This document shows, one piece after another, positions 40,739 through 50,294 of a DNA stretch of 64,000 nucleotides. The stretch is taken from assembly GCF_017916325.1 (NCBI RefSeq), contig NC_090166.1, positions 169,001-233,000 on the forward strand, given 5' to 3'. Every line of letters starts with the position of its first letter. The first letter of the stretch is position 1. The notes under the pieces were generated by a model that saw nothing but the letters and a program-made list of their open reading frames with translations, was not told the origin of the DNA and did not search any database. This DNA is from Leishmania martiniquensis. Its lineage: Eukaryota; Euglenozoa; Kinetoplastea; Trypanosomatida; Trypanosomatidae. Position numbers and translations under genes: made by a program.

Positions 40739-41999
40739 GATTGCGCCGTGGTGGATGAGGGGGGGAGCGAGTGAAATGAAAAAAAAGGAGGGAACCAAAG
40801 GCTATGATTTCTGCACGCGTATGGGCAAGTCCTGTGCGGGGCAGAGAAGAGGAAGAGCCACACCGGTGGAGAAAACGCGCCAAGGCAGAGGGGAGAGGAG
40901 GGGTGGCAAGCAAGCCAACAACAACAAAAAGGCGTGCACACTGCTTGTGTGGCGGCATGCGCGTGTGGGCATGAGATACAGGGAATAAAAGGGAGGGAGG
41001 GGGAGGAAGGAGAGAGAGAAAAAGAGAGGAGGTGAGGATGGTGGCGAAAGATGGGAGGAGCGAGAAGATATAAAACGTACACTGTGCAGCGCGTCAGCAT
41101 CCACCGCTAACCTCGCAGAGTGCGGTGGTCACCCAAGAAGGCGGCACCGTGACTGCCATCTTGTACACGTATTACAAAGCATGCGTGTAGGCGAATAATC
41201 GGCATCCGCCCAACCCACGTGCTCACTGGTGTCGCCTCTCATGCCGCATGCAGCACCGTCTGCGCGGTGCACCGGACAAGAAGCGTCTGCGAGAGAGGGG
41301 GATCACAAGCACGTCCCCGCCCCCCTCCCCCACTCCGCAGGAGGAGGAAGCAAAAAAAGAGAGAGAAGTCCACCCGCCCTCTTGAAATGTGTCTCGTCGT
41401 GCATCTTTTGTCGGGTTCAGGTGTGAGGGCGCGTGTGAGCGTATCGCGACCCTTCGCGGCGGGCGTTCGACGCGCTCCTTCTTCTCTGCTTGACCCTCAC
41501 GTACACCTGCAGCGCACCGCGGACGCCCGCGTGCCCATGGACAGAGCGTGTGTGAGCGCCACATCTTGGAAGGGGTGAAGCGGGCGGGCCAGGAAGAGCG
41601 TCCCCGCTGCACCCGCTGCAGACCGTGGCAACAGAAAAAGGGAGGAGGAAGCACAGTGCGAGCGCCCACGCGTAGGCGCACACGCGGCTAATGGTTTCTC
41701 CTCGTTTCTGTGACCCTCTGTGCCGGCCCACGAACGCGTACCTGCGCGGCGGGAGATAAGGAAAGGCTTCAGCCAAGGACGACTTGGCCAGAAGGGCGTC
41801 CGAAAGGGACAACGAGGAGGAAGGCGAAAAATGGAGAGGAGGCGCACATATCTGAAGGGCGTTTGGCCCCCCTCCGGTGCCCCTCTCGTGCGCGCAGACT
41901 TCGACTCACCTTTCCAAAAAAAAGATCAAAGGAAAGGACACCGCTGCTCTCCCCTCCTCTGATGTCCTCAAATCGCCCACTCGCGGCTGCCGTCCATTT
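40739..41999. other. spacer between hydroxylase and permease genes
   Basis: There is no credible gene. Minus-strand pyrimidine-rich sequence at 40740-41080 would supply the splice signal of the permease. The remainder looks like the 3' UTR of the hydroxylase gene. Confidence 0.6.
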
Positions 42000-42848
42000 T
42001 TATCCTCTATCGCTTTCTCTCTGTCGCACCGCCTCCTTGCGGTTCTTCGTCGACGTCTCCGAGGGCAGCCCCTCCGCCTGAAAGGTTCCGAACACCCAGT
42101 CCCACAGCATGATGTACTGCCCAAAGTTCACGCGCGGCTGCCGGTGGTGGTAGTCGTGTGCCTTCACGTTGAACACGTACGGTATGCGGAGGTCCACGCG
42201 GGTGTGGTTGAGGCTGGCGAGGGCGCCGCCGAGGAAGATGAACAGGATGGCGGTCAGCGCGTGCACCTGGCCCATCGGGGTGATGCGTGTCAGCAGGTAC
42301 AGTGCCAGTAGGTGCAGGTACTCGCCCGAGACGTACTCGACGGGGTTGTCATTGATGGCGTCGGTGTTGCCGCGGAAAGGCGACATCTGTCGGTGGTGAT
42401 GTTTGTGGATGAGGGGGTAGATTGGGGGCCAGTGCAGCGCCCAGTGGAACAGTGTGTAGAAGAAGTCATAGATGATGAAGAGCGCCGGCAGGTGCACCGG
42501 CAGCCACAGCAGCGACCGCACCACAGCAGGGCCGTCCAGGAAGCTGGGCGACATGCGGCTCACTTGCGTGTTGCGGACAAAATGGTATGTGTGGTACACG
42601 AAGGCGGCAGTCACCGCCTTCGAAAAGCCAATGAACAACTTATCTTTCGCCGTCAGCTTCGCCAGCGGCTTCGCCCGCTCTGGGATGCGCTCCTTCACGA
42701 GCACCGCAATGGCGGGAACGACAACCCGGTCGTACACGCCGAAGCCTGCAAAGATGATTCCCAAAAACGCGGCCTCGACGCCCAACCTCTGCACGGGTGT
42801 CAGCGCCTCCACGTCGAAGGAGGCCACGTTGACGTAGAGAGACTCCAT
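42000..42848 (-). CDS. fatty acid hydroxylase / sterol desaturase family protein
   Basis: The 282-residue integral membrane di-iron oxidoreductase has all histidine clusters of the family: HWALH at 135-139, HKHHH at 148-152, and HDYHH at 231-235, with an NHT at 214-216 in between. Hydrophobic segments near 25-50, 75-92, 112-133 and 177-212 would place the clusters on the cytosolic face of the ER. Members use O2 and electrons from cytochrome b5 or a reductase to hydroxylate or desaturate sterols, sphingolipids or fatty acids. Which substrate applies is not evident; the sequence does not carry features I can tie specifically to C-5 or C-4 sterol enzymes. The length is normal and the ATG at 42848 is clear. 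Confidence 0.88.
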   Translation of the reverse strand: MESLYVNVASFDVEALTPVQRLGVEAAFLGIIFAGFGVYDRVVVPAIAVLVKERIPERAKPLAKLTAKDKLFIGFSKAVTAAFVYHTYHFVRNTQVSRMSPSFLDGPAVVRSLLWLPVHLPALFIIYDFFYTLFHWALHWPPIYPLIHKHHHRQMSPFRGNTDAINDNPVEYVSGEYLHLLALYLLTRITPMGQVHALTAILFIFLGGALASLNHTRVDLRIPYVFNVKAHDYHHRQPRVNFGQYIMLWDWVFGTFQAEGLPSETSTKNRKEAVRQRESDRG

Positions 42849-43271
42849 GACGGAGAGGCCGGTGCGCGACCGAGCCGTCGAGTGTGCGCGTCTGTAGAAG
42901 GGGGAGGGGGCGGGAAGGGGCGCAGATACAATTGGGTTTGATAGCCTTTTCAGACGTTTTTTTTTTTCACCTTCTCAGCAATGGCGCCGCTTCGTTTGTG
43001 GGCGCCGCGAAAGGGAATTAGAGGAAGAAGGGGAGGGGGGGGAAGAGCGAGTGCAAGAAGGGGGGCGGCATACAAGACGGCTATGACCGTTTTTTGTTTT
43101 TTTTCGTGTGTGCGCCTCTGATGCAGCTGCCGACTGAGCAGTGCTGCCGTGGGAAAGGTGCGCCGTGAAACCTGCGCTTCTCTGTCGAGCGTGTATGTGT
43201 GCGCGTGTGGCACCGCGGGCAGCACCGCATTCGGCGTTTTGTTCGTTTGTGTCCGCCAACGCAGTGGAGCC
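42849..43271. other. short spacer
   Basis: There is no gene. A T-rich minus-strand tract and a plus-strand T-run at 42957-42968 lie here. It serves as 3' UTR of the SNARE-like gene and splice region of the hydroxylase. Confidence 0.6.
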
Positions 43272-44699
43272 TTACAAATCATCCAAAGTCTCAGAGGGGC
43301 CACTCTGCGCTTGAGGCGACAGCAGCGTTACCTCACGCACCGCCTCCGCGGCCGATGCCGGCCTCATCGTCGCGTGCGTGTCCGCCTCGTACGATGATGG
43401 TGGCGAGCTATTCGCCACTGAAGGAGGCGACGTGGGCGCGGCGGCTGGCACAGGGGCTGACGCAGCCGTGCTTTGGAGGGGAGATGCGCGGCTGTCGTGC
43501 GTGAGGCTTGGATGCACACGATACACCGTCGGCTTCGGTAGGAGGCTGATGAGCAACAAGACGCAGCCGGTTACCGCGAGAATGAACGCCATCGCAAGCG
43601 CCTGCTTGATGAAGGCCCACATTGGCTGCAGCACTGTGCGCCACAGCAGAGGCATGCCTGGCACACATCGTAGCCACCATGGGACATGCGCCACCTCAGC
43701 TACGTACGAGACGCGATCGAGCTCGTGCATGTTTGTCTGACCTTTGGCAACGCCATCCGACAAGAGGTCTGCAGCAGACCGCATCTGCGACTTCTCCTGC
43801 TCCATCAGCGCGCGCATCTGGAGAGCGCCGTTTTTCATTTGCTGCATTGCGTGCTGAATGTCTGCCATGATGCGGTCCTCGGCGGTGGTGGCGCTGCCGG
43901 CAGCAGCGGACGTGCCCATCGGATGCCCCGTAGAGGCCGTCGCAGCGGTTGCGCGTCTCTCCTTGCTGCCGGCCTCCTCTTTCGTCTGGGTGTCCATCCC
44001 TCGCGCCGCCGCAGCGCGGTGCGCATCTGGCACAGCAGGAGAGGCGCACGCCATCGAGTACACTGCAGCCGGTGGAATGTACGCCACATGGGGCGGCACA
44101 TTGTCCGCGTAGATGTGAGTGGTGCCACCGAATGAGGCAGCGGTGGCGCCGGTGAGGCCGCCCTCGAGTACCTGAGGAGAGGTGCCCACACAGCTGAGAG
44201 GGAGATGCGCAAGTGTGGGGCTTTGCGACAGATACTGCGTGAGAAGCCGCCGTGCAGCCTCTGCGTCCTGCTGAAGGCGAGTGAAGCGCGCCTGCAGTTG
44301 CTGTCGATAGTACATGTGCAGGGGGGCGTCCACGTCGTCGTAAAGTGGCACCACCGTTTCTTGCGCATTGCTATTCTTGCCCCCCACCGCCTCTTCGACA
44401 CGTTGCGTGAGCCGTCCGGCTTCACGAAGAAGTTGCCCGAGACGCCGAACGCAGCGCGTATCAGCACGGCCACATCCGTAGCGGGATGCAGCAGCGCCAC
44501 CTGCAGAGGATGAGGTGAGCAGTTCTACTTCTTTCAAAGATCGTTCGAGGCGATGCTGCAGGGCATAGATATCAGCAGCGCAGCGCTTCTCCACACACCC
44601 CGATAGAAGGTGTGGCGACGCAGATGCTCCTGAGGCCATGTTCTGGGAAGTATGGAGCAGGAACGGTGCACGTGGTCTTCTCCTGTCCATCTCCGTCAT
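43272..44699 (-). CDS. SNARE-like membrane protein (Use1/Sec20-like), putative
   Basis: This protein of about 475 residues has an N-terminal helical region (residues 30-160), an Ala/Ser-rich linker, an amphipathic helix at about 273-330 (from DRIMADIQHAMQQMKNGALQ to GQTNMHELD), and one hydrophobic segment at about 372-388 (AFILAVTGCVLLLISLL). An amphipathic heptad helix before a single C-terminal membrane anchor is the layout of Qc-type ER SNAREs such as Use1 or Sec20. The oddity is a tail of about 87 Ser/Pro-rich residues after the membrane segment, whereas SNAREs normally end there. The start is uncertain: ATGs at 44699, 44690 and 44639 are all possible, and the frame upstream to 44942 probably precedes the splice site. 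Confidence 0.6.
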   Translation of the reverse strand: MTEMDRRRPRAPFLLHTSQNMASGASASPHLLSGCVEKRCAADIYALQHRLERSLKEVELLTSSSAGGAAASRYGCGRADTRCVRRLGQLLREAGRLTQRVEEAVGGKNSNAQETVVPLYDDVDAPLHMYYRQQLQARFTRLQQDAEAARRLLTQYLSQSPTLAHLPLSCVGTSPQVLEGGLTGATAASFGGTTHIYADNVPPHVAYIPPAAVYSMACASPAVPDAHRAAAARGMDTQTKEEAGSKERRATAATASTGHPMGTSAAAGSATTAEDRIMADIQHAMQQMKNGALQMRALMEQEKSQMRSAADLLSDGVAKGQTNMHELDRVSYVAEVAHVPWWLRCVPGMPLLWRTVLQPMWAFIKQALAMAFILAVTGCVLLLISLLPKPTVYRVHPSLTHDSRASPLQSTAASAPVPAAAPTSPPSVANSSPPSSYEADTHATMRPASAAEAVREVTLLSPQAQSGPSETLDDL

Positions 44700-45120
44700 C
44701 CCGTACGATGGCGTCCACAGGGGCGTGAAGAGACAGTAAGGAATAGAAGGACAGCCGGAAAGTTCTGAGAGAGCGCGAGAGGACGGCACGGCTCGGGCGT
44801 TCAGCATGGGCGCGCACATCGCGAGCACTCCATACGCAACGCAGCGAGCGACAGGCGCATGCGTGCGTTGCTGCTCCTGCTGCCACTTTTTTTTCCCAAG
44901 TCCCATTTGGCATTTCATCAGAGCAGTCCCACGACACAGCACCCACTCTCTGTGGCTTGAAGCGGCGAGCTATGTGGAAGGGGTGTGGGTAGGCTGCACC
45001 GCTTCCCCAACACGCACACATAGTACACTCAAAAAAAGAACACAGCCCACTTCCTGCACTGTTCGGCCGATATAGGCGTCTGAAAGAGCTGTGCCCTTCT
45101 CTTGCCTTTATTGACGGGTG
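44700..45120. other. short spacer
   Basis: There is no gene. Pyrimidine-rich minus-strand sequence at 44735-44780 is the probable splice signal for the SNARE-like gene; the rest is 3' UTR of the SBP2-like gene. Confidence 0.6.
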
Positions 45121-46818
45121 TCACGCGCCTCGGCATTCATTTTTAGCGGTGTGCTCTACGGTGTACACATGCGAAAGGTAATGGGCATAGCACATAACCG
45201 CTTTGAGAGCTTCGCGGCTTTTTTCGGCGTGCAGCACAGCCACACAGCTCACTTTGCTGCCCTTCGCGTGGAGCGCGTAGGACAGTCGCTGGCGTGACAT
45301 GCATGACACACAGAGAGGCGGTGCTCGAGCGCGGTTGACGCTGAGGTGGGCCACAGTCTCCCGTTTAGCAGGGCCGGCTAATCCGCACAGCTCCTGCACG
45401 AGATGAACGGCGTCCTGCAGCGTCTGGAATGCCTTCTTCCGAGATGGCTTACTTGCCGGACGCGCAGAGGGTGAGGCCGTCCGATGCACACCAGGCGTCG
45501 TCAGCGAAGGCGGATATGGGGGTGGTCGAGGCGGCTCGGAGACGGGAGCCTCGACCGCTTCCACATCGGTCGCCAGCAAGACAAGCCGCACGCGTCCCGC
45601 CTTTAGGCACTTTATCACCTCCTGAAAGCCCACAACGTATCGTTGCCGCGCCTTGAACTGCAGCGGCTGCTTCTGCTTCAAGTCGCGTTGCTCCTTGCAG
45701 AGCCCCTGTAGTAGCGTAAAGCAGAGATCATCCAGCGCGTCGGTGAGTATGTTGGCGCAATAGGCAGCGGCGAAGAGTGACGACCTCATTGCACGCTGTG
45801 ACCGCGAACGCACGGTGCTAGGCGGCGCCGAGGGCGGTGCTGGGATCATCGCCTTGCATACGTCGGGGAGCGTTTCCGGGTCCGCTACACCACCGTTGAT
45901 GAAGTGATGCACTACTGCTTGCAGGTGCCCTTCGGTACACTGCTGCGGGTAGCGGCCGGTGCGCTGGTCCACCCACGTGCTGTGAGGATGTCGGCCCACA
46001 CCCAGCCATGTGGAAGGTGGGTGAAAGCTTCGGTAGGGAGATTGCAGCTCGACGTCGCCGGAAAGACGTATGGCGTGTGTCTGCTGCACTCCCACGCCAG
46101 CAGTGTCACACGTTTCGTGGCTGGCCCCGCCCGCATCGCTTCCCACAGAACCGTGAAGCGCACGAGCCTGCAGCTCGCGCCGCAGCCGCTGCTGACGGGC
46201 CCGAATGCACCTTTTCAGCTTCGCTGCCTGCCTATACCGGCGGCCTTTCATGGCTGCGTTCAGCCTCGTGTAGAGTGAGTCCATTACCTCCACGGCGCGC
46301 TCGACGGCTGCCAGGGAGTCGCAGCATGGACCGCTCCTGCCGACGACCGCATCCAAGCCCCCGTTTCCCTCTCCGTCGCTGGCCCATTCCTCTTGGGAAG
46401 ATGTGGGGCTGGGGAGCGCTGCGGACGCCTTGAGGTGCACCGGACGCACTACAGCGCCAGCGCGGATTGGCAGCGGCGCCGCCGACAAGTGATCTAGCAC
46501 CCAACGCCGCTGTGCGTGGATGCCGCGCTTCAGCTTTGTGAAGCGCGCGCGGTGGTTGAAGGGAGTTTTGGAGTTGGGATTTGGCTGTTTACTCTGGGCC
46601 CGCTGCGAATGCTCCCATTTCTCCCGCCGCACGGTCGTCTGACCGAGCGGTGGCTGCACCGCCCCCTTGCGGGAGAGGGCGGATGGGGGTCGCTTCCGCT
46701 GCGCCGTCGCCCGCCTTGCTTTCAATGGAGGTACATTCTTCCCCTCCACGACGATGAGCTGGAGCTGTGGAGAGTGCTGCTTCAGCGACGCCTTCTCGGG
46801 AAGGACAGACTGTGACAT
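45121..46818 (-). CDS. SBP2: SECIS-binding protein 2-like L7Ae protein
   Basis: The 565-residue protein is probably the trypanosomatid SECIS-binding factor needed to read UGA as selenocysteine. Residues from about 365 onward resemble the SBP2 RNA-binding region: LDDLCFTLLQGLCKEQRDL leads into KARQRYVVGFQEVIKCLKAG and VRLVLLATD, the start of an L7Ae fold, which closes with RQRLSYALHAKGSKVSCVAVL. Between the two halves an insert of roughly 80 residues rich in Pro and Ser interrupts the fold, unlike ordinary L7Ae proteins. The N-terminal half is basic and low complexity, with a coiled helix near 190-225. Kinetoplastids have a few selenoproteins, so an SBP2 is expected. A generic L7Ae ribonucleoprotein is the alternative. 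Confidence 0.75.
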   Translation of the reverse strand: MSQSVLPEKASLKQHSPQLQLIVVEGKNVPPLKARRATAQRKRPPSALSRKGAVQPPLGQTTVRREKWEHSQRAQSKQPNPNSKTPFNHRARFTKLKRGIHAQRRWVLDHLSAAPLPIRAGAVVRPVHLKASAALPSPTSSQEEWASDGEGNGGLDAVVGRSGPCCDSLAAVERAVEVMDSLYTRLNAAMKGRRYRQAAKLKRCIRARQQRLRRELQARALHGSVGSDAGGASHETCDTAGVGVQQTHAIRLSGDVELQSPYRSFHPPSTWLGVGRHPHSTWVDQRTGRYPQQCTEGHLQAVVHHFINGGVADPETLPDVCKAMIPAPPSAPPSTVRSRSQRAMRSSLFAAAYCANILTDALDDLCFTLLQGLCKEQRDLKQKQPLQFKARQRYVVGFQEVIKCLKAGRVRLVLLATDVEAVEAPVSEPPRPPPYPPSLTTPGVHRTASPSARPASKPSRKKAFQTLQDAVHLVQELCGLAGPAKRETVAHLSVNRARAPPLCVSCMSRQRLSYALHAKGSKVSCVAVLHAEKSREALKAVMCYAHYLSHVYTVEHTAKNECRGA

Positions 46819-47240
46819 GTTTCTGCATCACCGGGGCCGCGCTACTTGCTGTGCCGGGCAGGAGTGAGGCTCGTTGGAACCGCGCCCACGTGAGGGGCTC
46901 GCAAAGAAGGCGCGCGCGCAAAGGAAGCGAAGCAGCAAAGATGAGAATATACGGAAGGTGCATCAGCGGCAAGAAAAGAGAGGGCGCAAGACGGCGATGC
47001 CGCGTGAGGTGATGTGATGAGGTGCCCTCCACCGCGTCACGTTGCTCGGGCAGGAAGGCGACTGCGCCTCACTCACTCACTCACCCCCAAACGAGGGAGC
47101 GGGGGGAACGAGAATGTCCTCCTCGCGCCGGCACTCACACGTGTGAGCTTTGCCGTCACTGTTGGCGTATGGCGGATCGGACACGTGCACACACGCCCGC
47201 GTCAGCGCGCACACGTTGTTGTCTTCCTGTGTGCGTTTTT
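46819..47240. other. short spacer
   Basis: There is no gene. Two CT-rich minus-strand tracts near 46905-46945 could serve the SBP2-like gene's splicing. Confidence 0.6.
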
Positions 47241-49682
47241 TTAGTTGTCGAAGCGCCACGTCAGCCCGCACTTCACGTGCTGGAACGTCTCGACAGGTGA
47301 AACACGCAGGAGCGGCATACCGTCAGCTGTGGTTGCTGGCCCAGCCGCAGAGGTCCCGAGCGGCGACAATCCGCTCTGCAGCTTCAATCCGAACCCGGCG
47401 CGTCCTTTGCCGCCCGCTGTGTCGGCAGCGCGGGGCCTGAGGGCAGCGAACCAGCTCAAGGAGCACTCGAACGTACGCGGGACGATTTCGTTAAAGGGGG
47501 TGATGGCGAGGCGCGGTATATGGGAGATGAAAGAGAAGCCAACGGAGGCGCGCGGGTAGTCGCGCACGGTGTCCACCACGCAGGCGTTCGCAAAAGCCGT
47601 CAGCGAGGTGCCTTTCCTCCGACTTCGAGTTGCTGACGTCACCTCTTCCACGCTTTCCTCATCCATCGCGACCCCCTTTCCTCGGACCCCGTCTGTGCTC
47701 ATCTCATCATCGGGTGGCGGTGCCCCCGCGCAGTAGCTTATCTTGTCGCGTGCGCTGTTGCCCGTCTGCTTCCCTCTGATCAGCGTCAGCTCTGCCGAGA
47801 CGATGACGTACCACCGGCGAGCGTGATGAAGCCCGTTGAAGTCATTCTTGAAGCCGCGTACGAGCGCCGCGTCCCACCGCGGCCCCTGAGTGGCCCAGAA
47901 GTATGGATGTGTGCAGACCCGCTTCATCCAAGAGCCATGCGCAGCGGGTGCCGACGGAGTAGCGGCCACCGACTCCCCGCATGCATCGCCCTGGCACACC
48001 ATTTCCGGGGCCACAGCAGCACGCGGCTCCAGTGGTAGGACCATGGCAGACTGGTTGCGCAGCGTCAGCGTCCATCGTGACGATAGGGGCACCTGTACCC
48101 ACGACTCGGACCACAATCTGCCAAAGATGGTCATCAGTGAAGACGACGCGGAAGGTGACTTCAACGCGTCTGCACCGTCTGCGCTGCCGCCGGTCTTACA
48201 CAGCTCCACTCCCGGCCCGCCTGACCAGCGCATGCGATAGAAACCGCGCGGTGTATCGTCGAGCGAGTTTGAACCAGTCCCTTGGCTAGGCTCGCTCGTG
48301 AAGGCTGCGGCCGTGCCAGGCTGCATCCAGCGCTGCCAGATGCGCGGCAGCGCAAAGTGCTGCACACTGCTGTCGTAGACTTCTTCGACGCGCAACTGTA
48401 ATAAGGCGTCGTCTGGGACAGTGGGCGTCTCCGCCTTGTGGGAAAGCCTCTTCGAGGTGGGGGAAGAAGGGGAGACCGCACACTGGTGCTTGACGCCACT
48501 GTTTAGCACCGCGGAGCGCGTCGCGGAAATGAGGGTGCTGTGGCGTGGGTTGCCTTGGCTCGTCTTGACAGCAACCGAGTCCTCCAGGAGCGTCACCCGC
48601 TGCACCTTCGCCCTCTCCGGTGCATACTGGCGCTCGGTGCGGCTCTGCTGATACGCGGCGGAGACCTCCACCACGTCTGCCCAGTTGCGGCGCTCTGGTG
48701 CCGTCGCCGGGTGGATGCAGGCATACGTGAGGTTGTGATGCAAACCTCCCCTTGTCGCTGATGCACCGCTCGGTTCATCGTGAGTTGGCCGCGCTGCTGC
48801 TAGTGCCCCCGCAGCCGGGTTGCTTTCCTCCACCTCCCATCTCACGCTCCCGCGCAGGTAGCCCGGCACACTCTGCGGACTGTCGAGTGACGTTTCGGGG
48901 CTGTTTGAGAGTGCTTTCGGGTCCCGCGTGTCTACAGCGGGGTGCCTGGACTGCGGAAAGATTAGGAAGCGCGCCTGATCGATGCGGCTCGGCGCGCTCA
49001 CATAGCCGCCCAGGAGTGGCCGCCAGCTGCGCGTGATCCACCGGTCTGCCCAGGTAGACGTGCGTGGCGTCTCGTGGTCAACGTGTTCTTCGCCTAGAAC
49101 GCGACACCAGTACGCCTGTTTTTCTTCCCGGACGACCTTCTCCAGCAGTTCTTCCACCCTCGGCGTGGGTGCACCGCTGGCGGCTGCAACAGACGTGTTG
49201 GATGTATCCTGCGCCTTGCGCCTTGCCGTCTTTAGGCGCCGCTTTGCATCGCTGTCTGCGCGGGTACGGATGACGAGCGCGTAGGGCTCCTCCGTCTCGC
49301 GTGCCGTGTGACCCGTGCTGTTTGAGGGACATCGCTTGGTGCGGTGCATCTCGACCACTGTGGCTGGCGCTCCAGCCTTTCTGCCGGCATCATGCCGATA
49401 GCTGACGTTCAGCGGACGGATGGGGTGCGAGGGAAAGGAAAAGACCCGCCAACGCAGCTCATCGCAGGCCACGACGTCGTTCTCGAGCTGCTGCAGGAGA
49501 GCCGAGTCGATGCGCGGCTTCTTTCCCTGCCGGTCTGCAGACGCTGCGCCGGCTGCAGGCTTGATGCTGGCGTACTTGTTCTTCAGCCAGGAAAAGCACG
49601 CATCGCGCGGCCCCTCGACATAGTCGATGGCGAGCTGCAATGGAATGGCGGTGCTGTCGTCTGGAGCGCCCGCCGCGGGCAT
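47241..49682 (-). CDS. unknown protein, possible beta-barrel C-terminus
   Basis: I do not recognise this 813-residue protein. It has no clear membrane helix and is rich in Ala, Ser, Arg and Thr. Its second half contains many short alternating polar/hydrophobic stretches, such as WTLTLRNQSAMVL, WYVIVSAELTLI and FECSLSWFAAL, which look like beta strands. The final residues VKCGLTWRF fit the mitochondrial outer-membrane beta-signal (polar-x-Gly-x-x-hydrophobic-x-hydrophobic). No mitochondrial presequence is needed for such proteins, and none is seen. A beta-barrel is therefore possible but unproven. The in-frame extension to 49718 starts at GTG; the ATG is at 49682. Confidence 0.75.
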   Translation of the reverse strand: MPAAGAPDDSTAIPLQLAIDYVEGPRDACFSWLKNKYASIKPAAGAASADRQGKKPRIDSALLQQLENDVVACDELRWRVFSFPSHPIRPLNVSYRHDAGRKAGAPATVVEMHRTKRCPSNSTGHTARETEEPYALVIRTRADSDAKRRLKTARRKAQDTSNTSVAAASGAPTPRVEELLEKVVREEKQAYWCRVLGEEHVDHETPRTSTWADRWITRSWRPLLGGYVSAPSRIDQARFLIFPQSRHPAVDTRDPKALSNSPETSLDSPQSVPGYLRGSVRWEVEESNPAAGALAAARPTHDEPSGASATRGGLHHNLTYACIHPATAPERRNWADVVEVSAAYQQSRTERQYAPERAKVQRVTLLEDSVAVKTSQGNPRHSTLISATRSAVLNSGVKHQCAVSPSSPTSKRLSHKAETPTVPDDALLQLRVEEVYDSSVQHFALPRIWQRWMQPGTAAAFTSEPSQGTGSNSLDDTPRGFYRMRWSGGPGVELCKTGGSADGADALKSPSASSSLMTIFGRLWSESWVQVPLSSRWTLTLRNQSAMVLPLEPRAAVAPEMVCQGDACGESVAATPSAPAAHGSWMKRVCTHPYFWATQGPRWDAALVRGFKNDFNGLHHARRWYVIVSAELTLIRGKQTGNSARDKISYCAGAPPPDDEMSTDGVRGKGVAMDEESVEEVTSATRSRRKGTSLTAFANACVVDTVRDYPRASVGFSFISHIPRLAITPFNEIVPRTFECSLSWFAALRPRAADTAGGKGRAGFGLKLQSGLSPLGTSAAGPATTADGMPLLRVSPVETFQHVKCGLTWRFDN

Positions 49683-50294
49683 GACTGCGGACGTGCTCCG
49701 CGCAGATGAATGCGGCACCGTTGCTTAGGCGTGCGTGCGGAGAAGACAGCGAGACGAGGATACCGCTTTCGTCCGCCCATGTGGTTGGGTGCTTCGCGGC
49801 CTGTGGGGCCAGAAAGTGAAAGAGAGAGAGAGGGAGTTGCATGTGGATATCCTGTGGAGGGCGAGGTGACGCCGCCTTCCTCCGCTCATGGCAGCAGCCC
49901 CCTCCTCCTCTGTGGCTCTTCACATTTACGCATACGGCCGCCTCCCCCTCCGCCACCCGCTATGGCTACACTGAGACGAGCTCCACGTGCGTGACTGCAA
50001 CGCCTTGTCGCCACCTCGTTCGCATGCACACACAGGAAAAGGCGAGAGATAGGGAGGGGGGAGAAGATGAAATGTTGAAGCGGAGGTGCGTCCACGCATG
50101 CCTTCAGCACTCTCCCCTCCGTCCGTTGGGCGCCCCCCTCCTCCCCACTTCATCGGCGAGCTGCCCCTTTTGCCTCTCTCCGTTTACGCAGCGCGTTCCC
50201 ACCCAACAAAAACGACACCGCGCACACCACCACGCAGACACGCCGAGTGCAGATCAAGCCGGCGGTAGTTTCTTCACCACAACACGATCACTGG
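49683..50294. other. spacer
   Basis: There is no gene. The minus strand just upstream of 49682 has a CT-rich tract (49735-49770) suited to trans-splicing. The remainder is GC-rich and unremarkable. Confidence 0.6.

Noticed and set aside
39086..40798. Permease start at 40798
   Set aside because: The added residues are hydrophobic and come from the pyrimidine-rich leader; ATG 40738 starts the hydrophilic tail.
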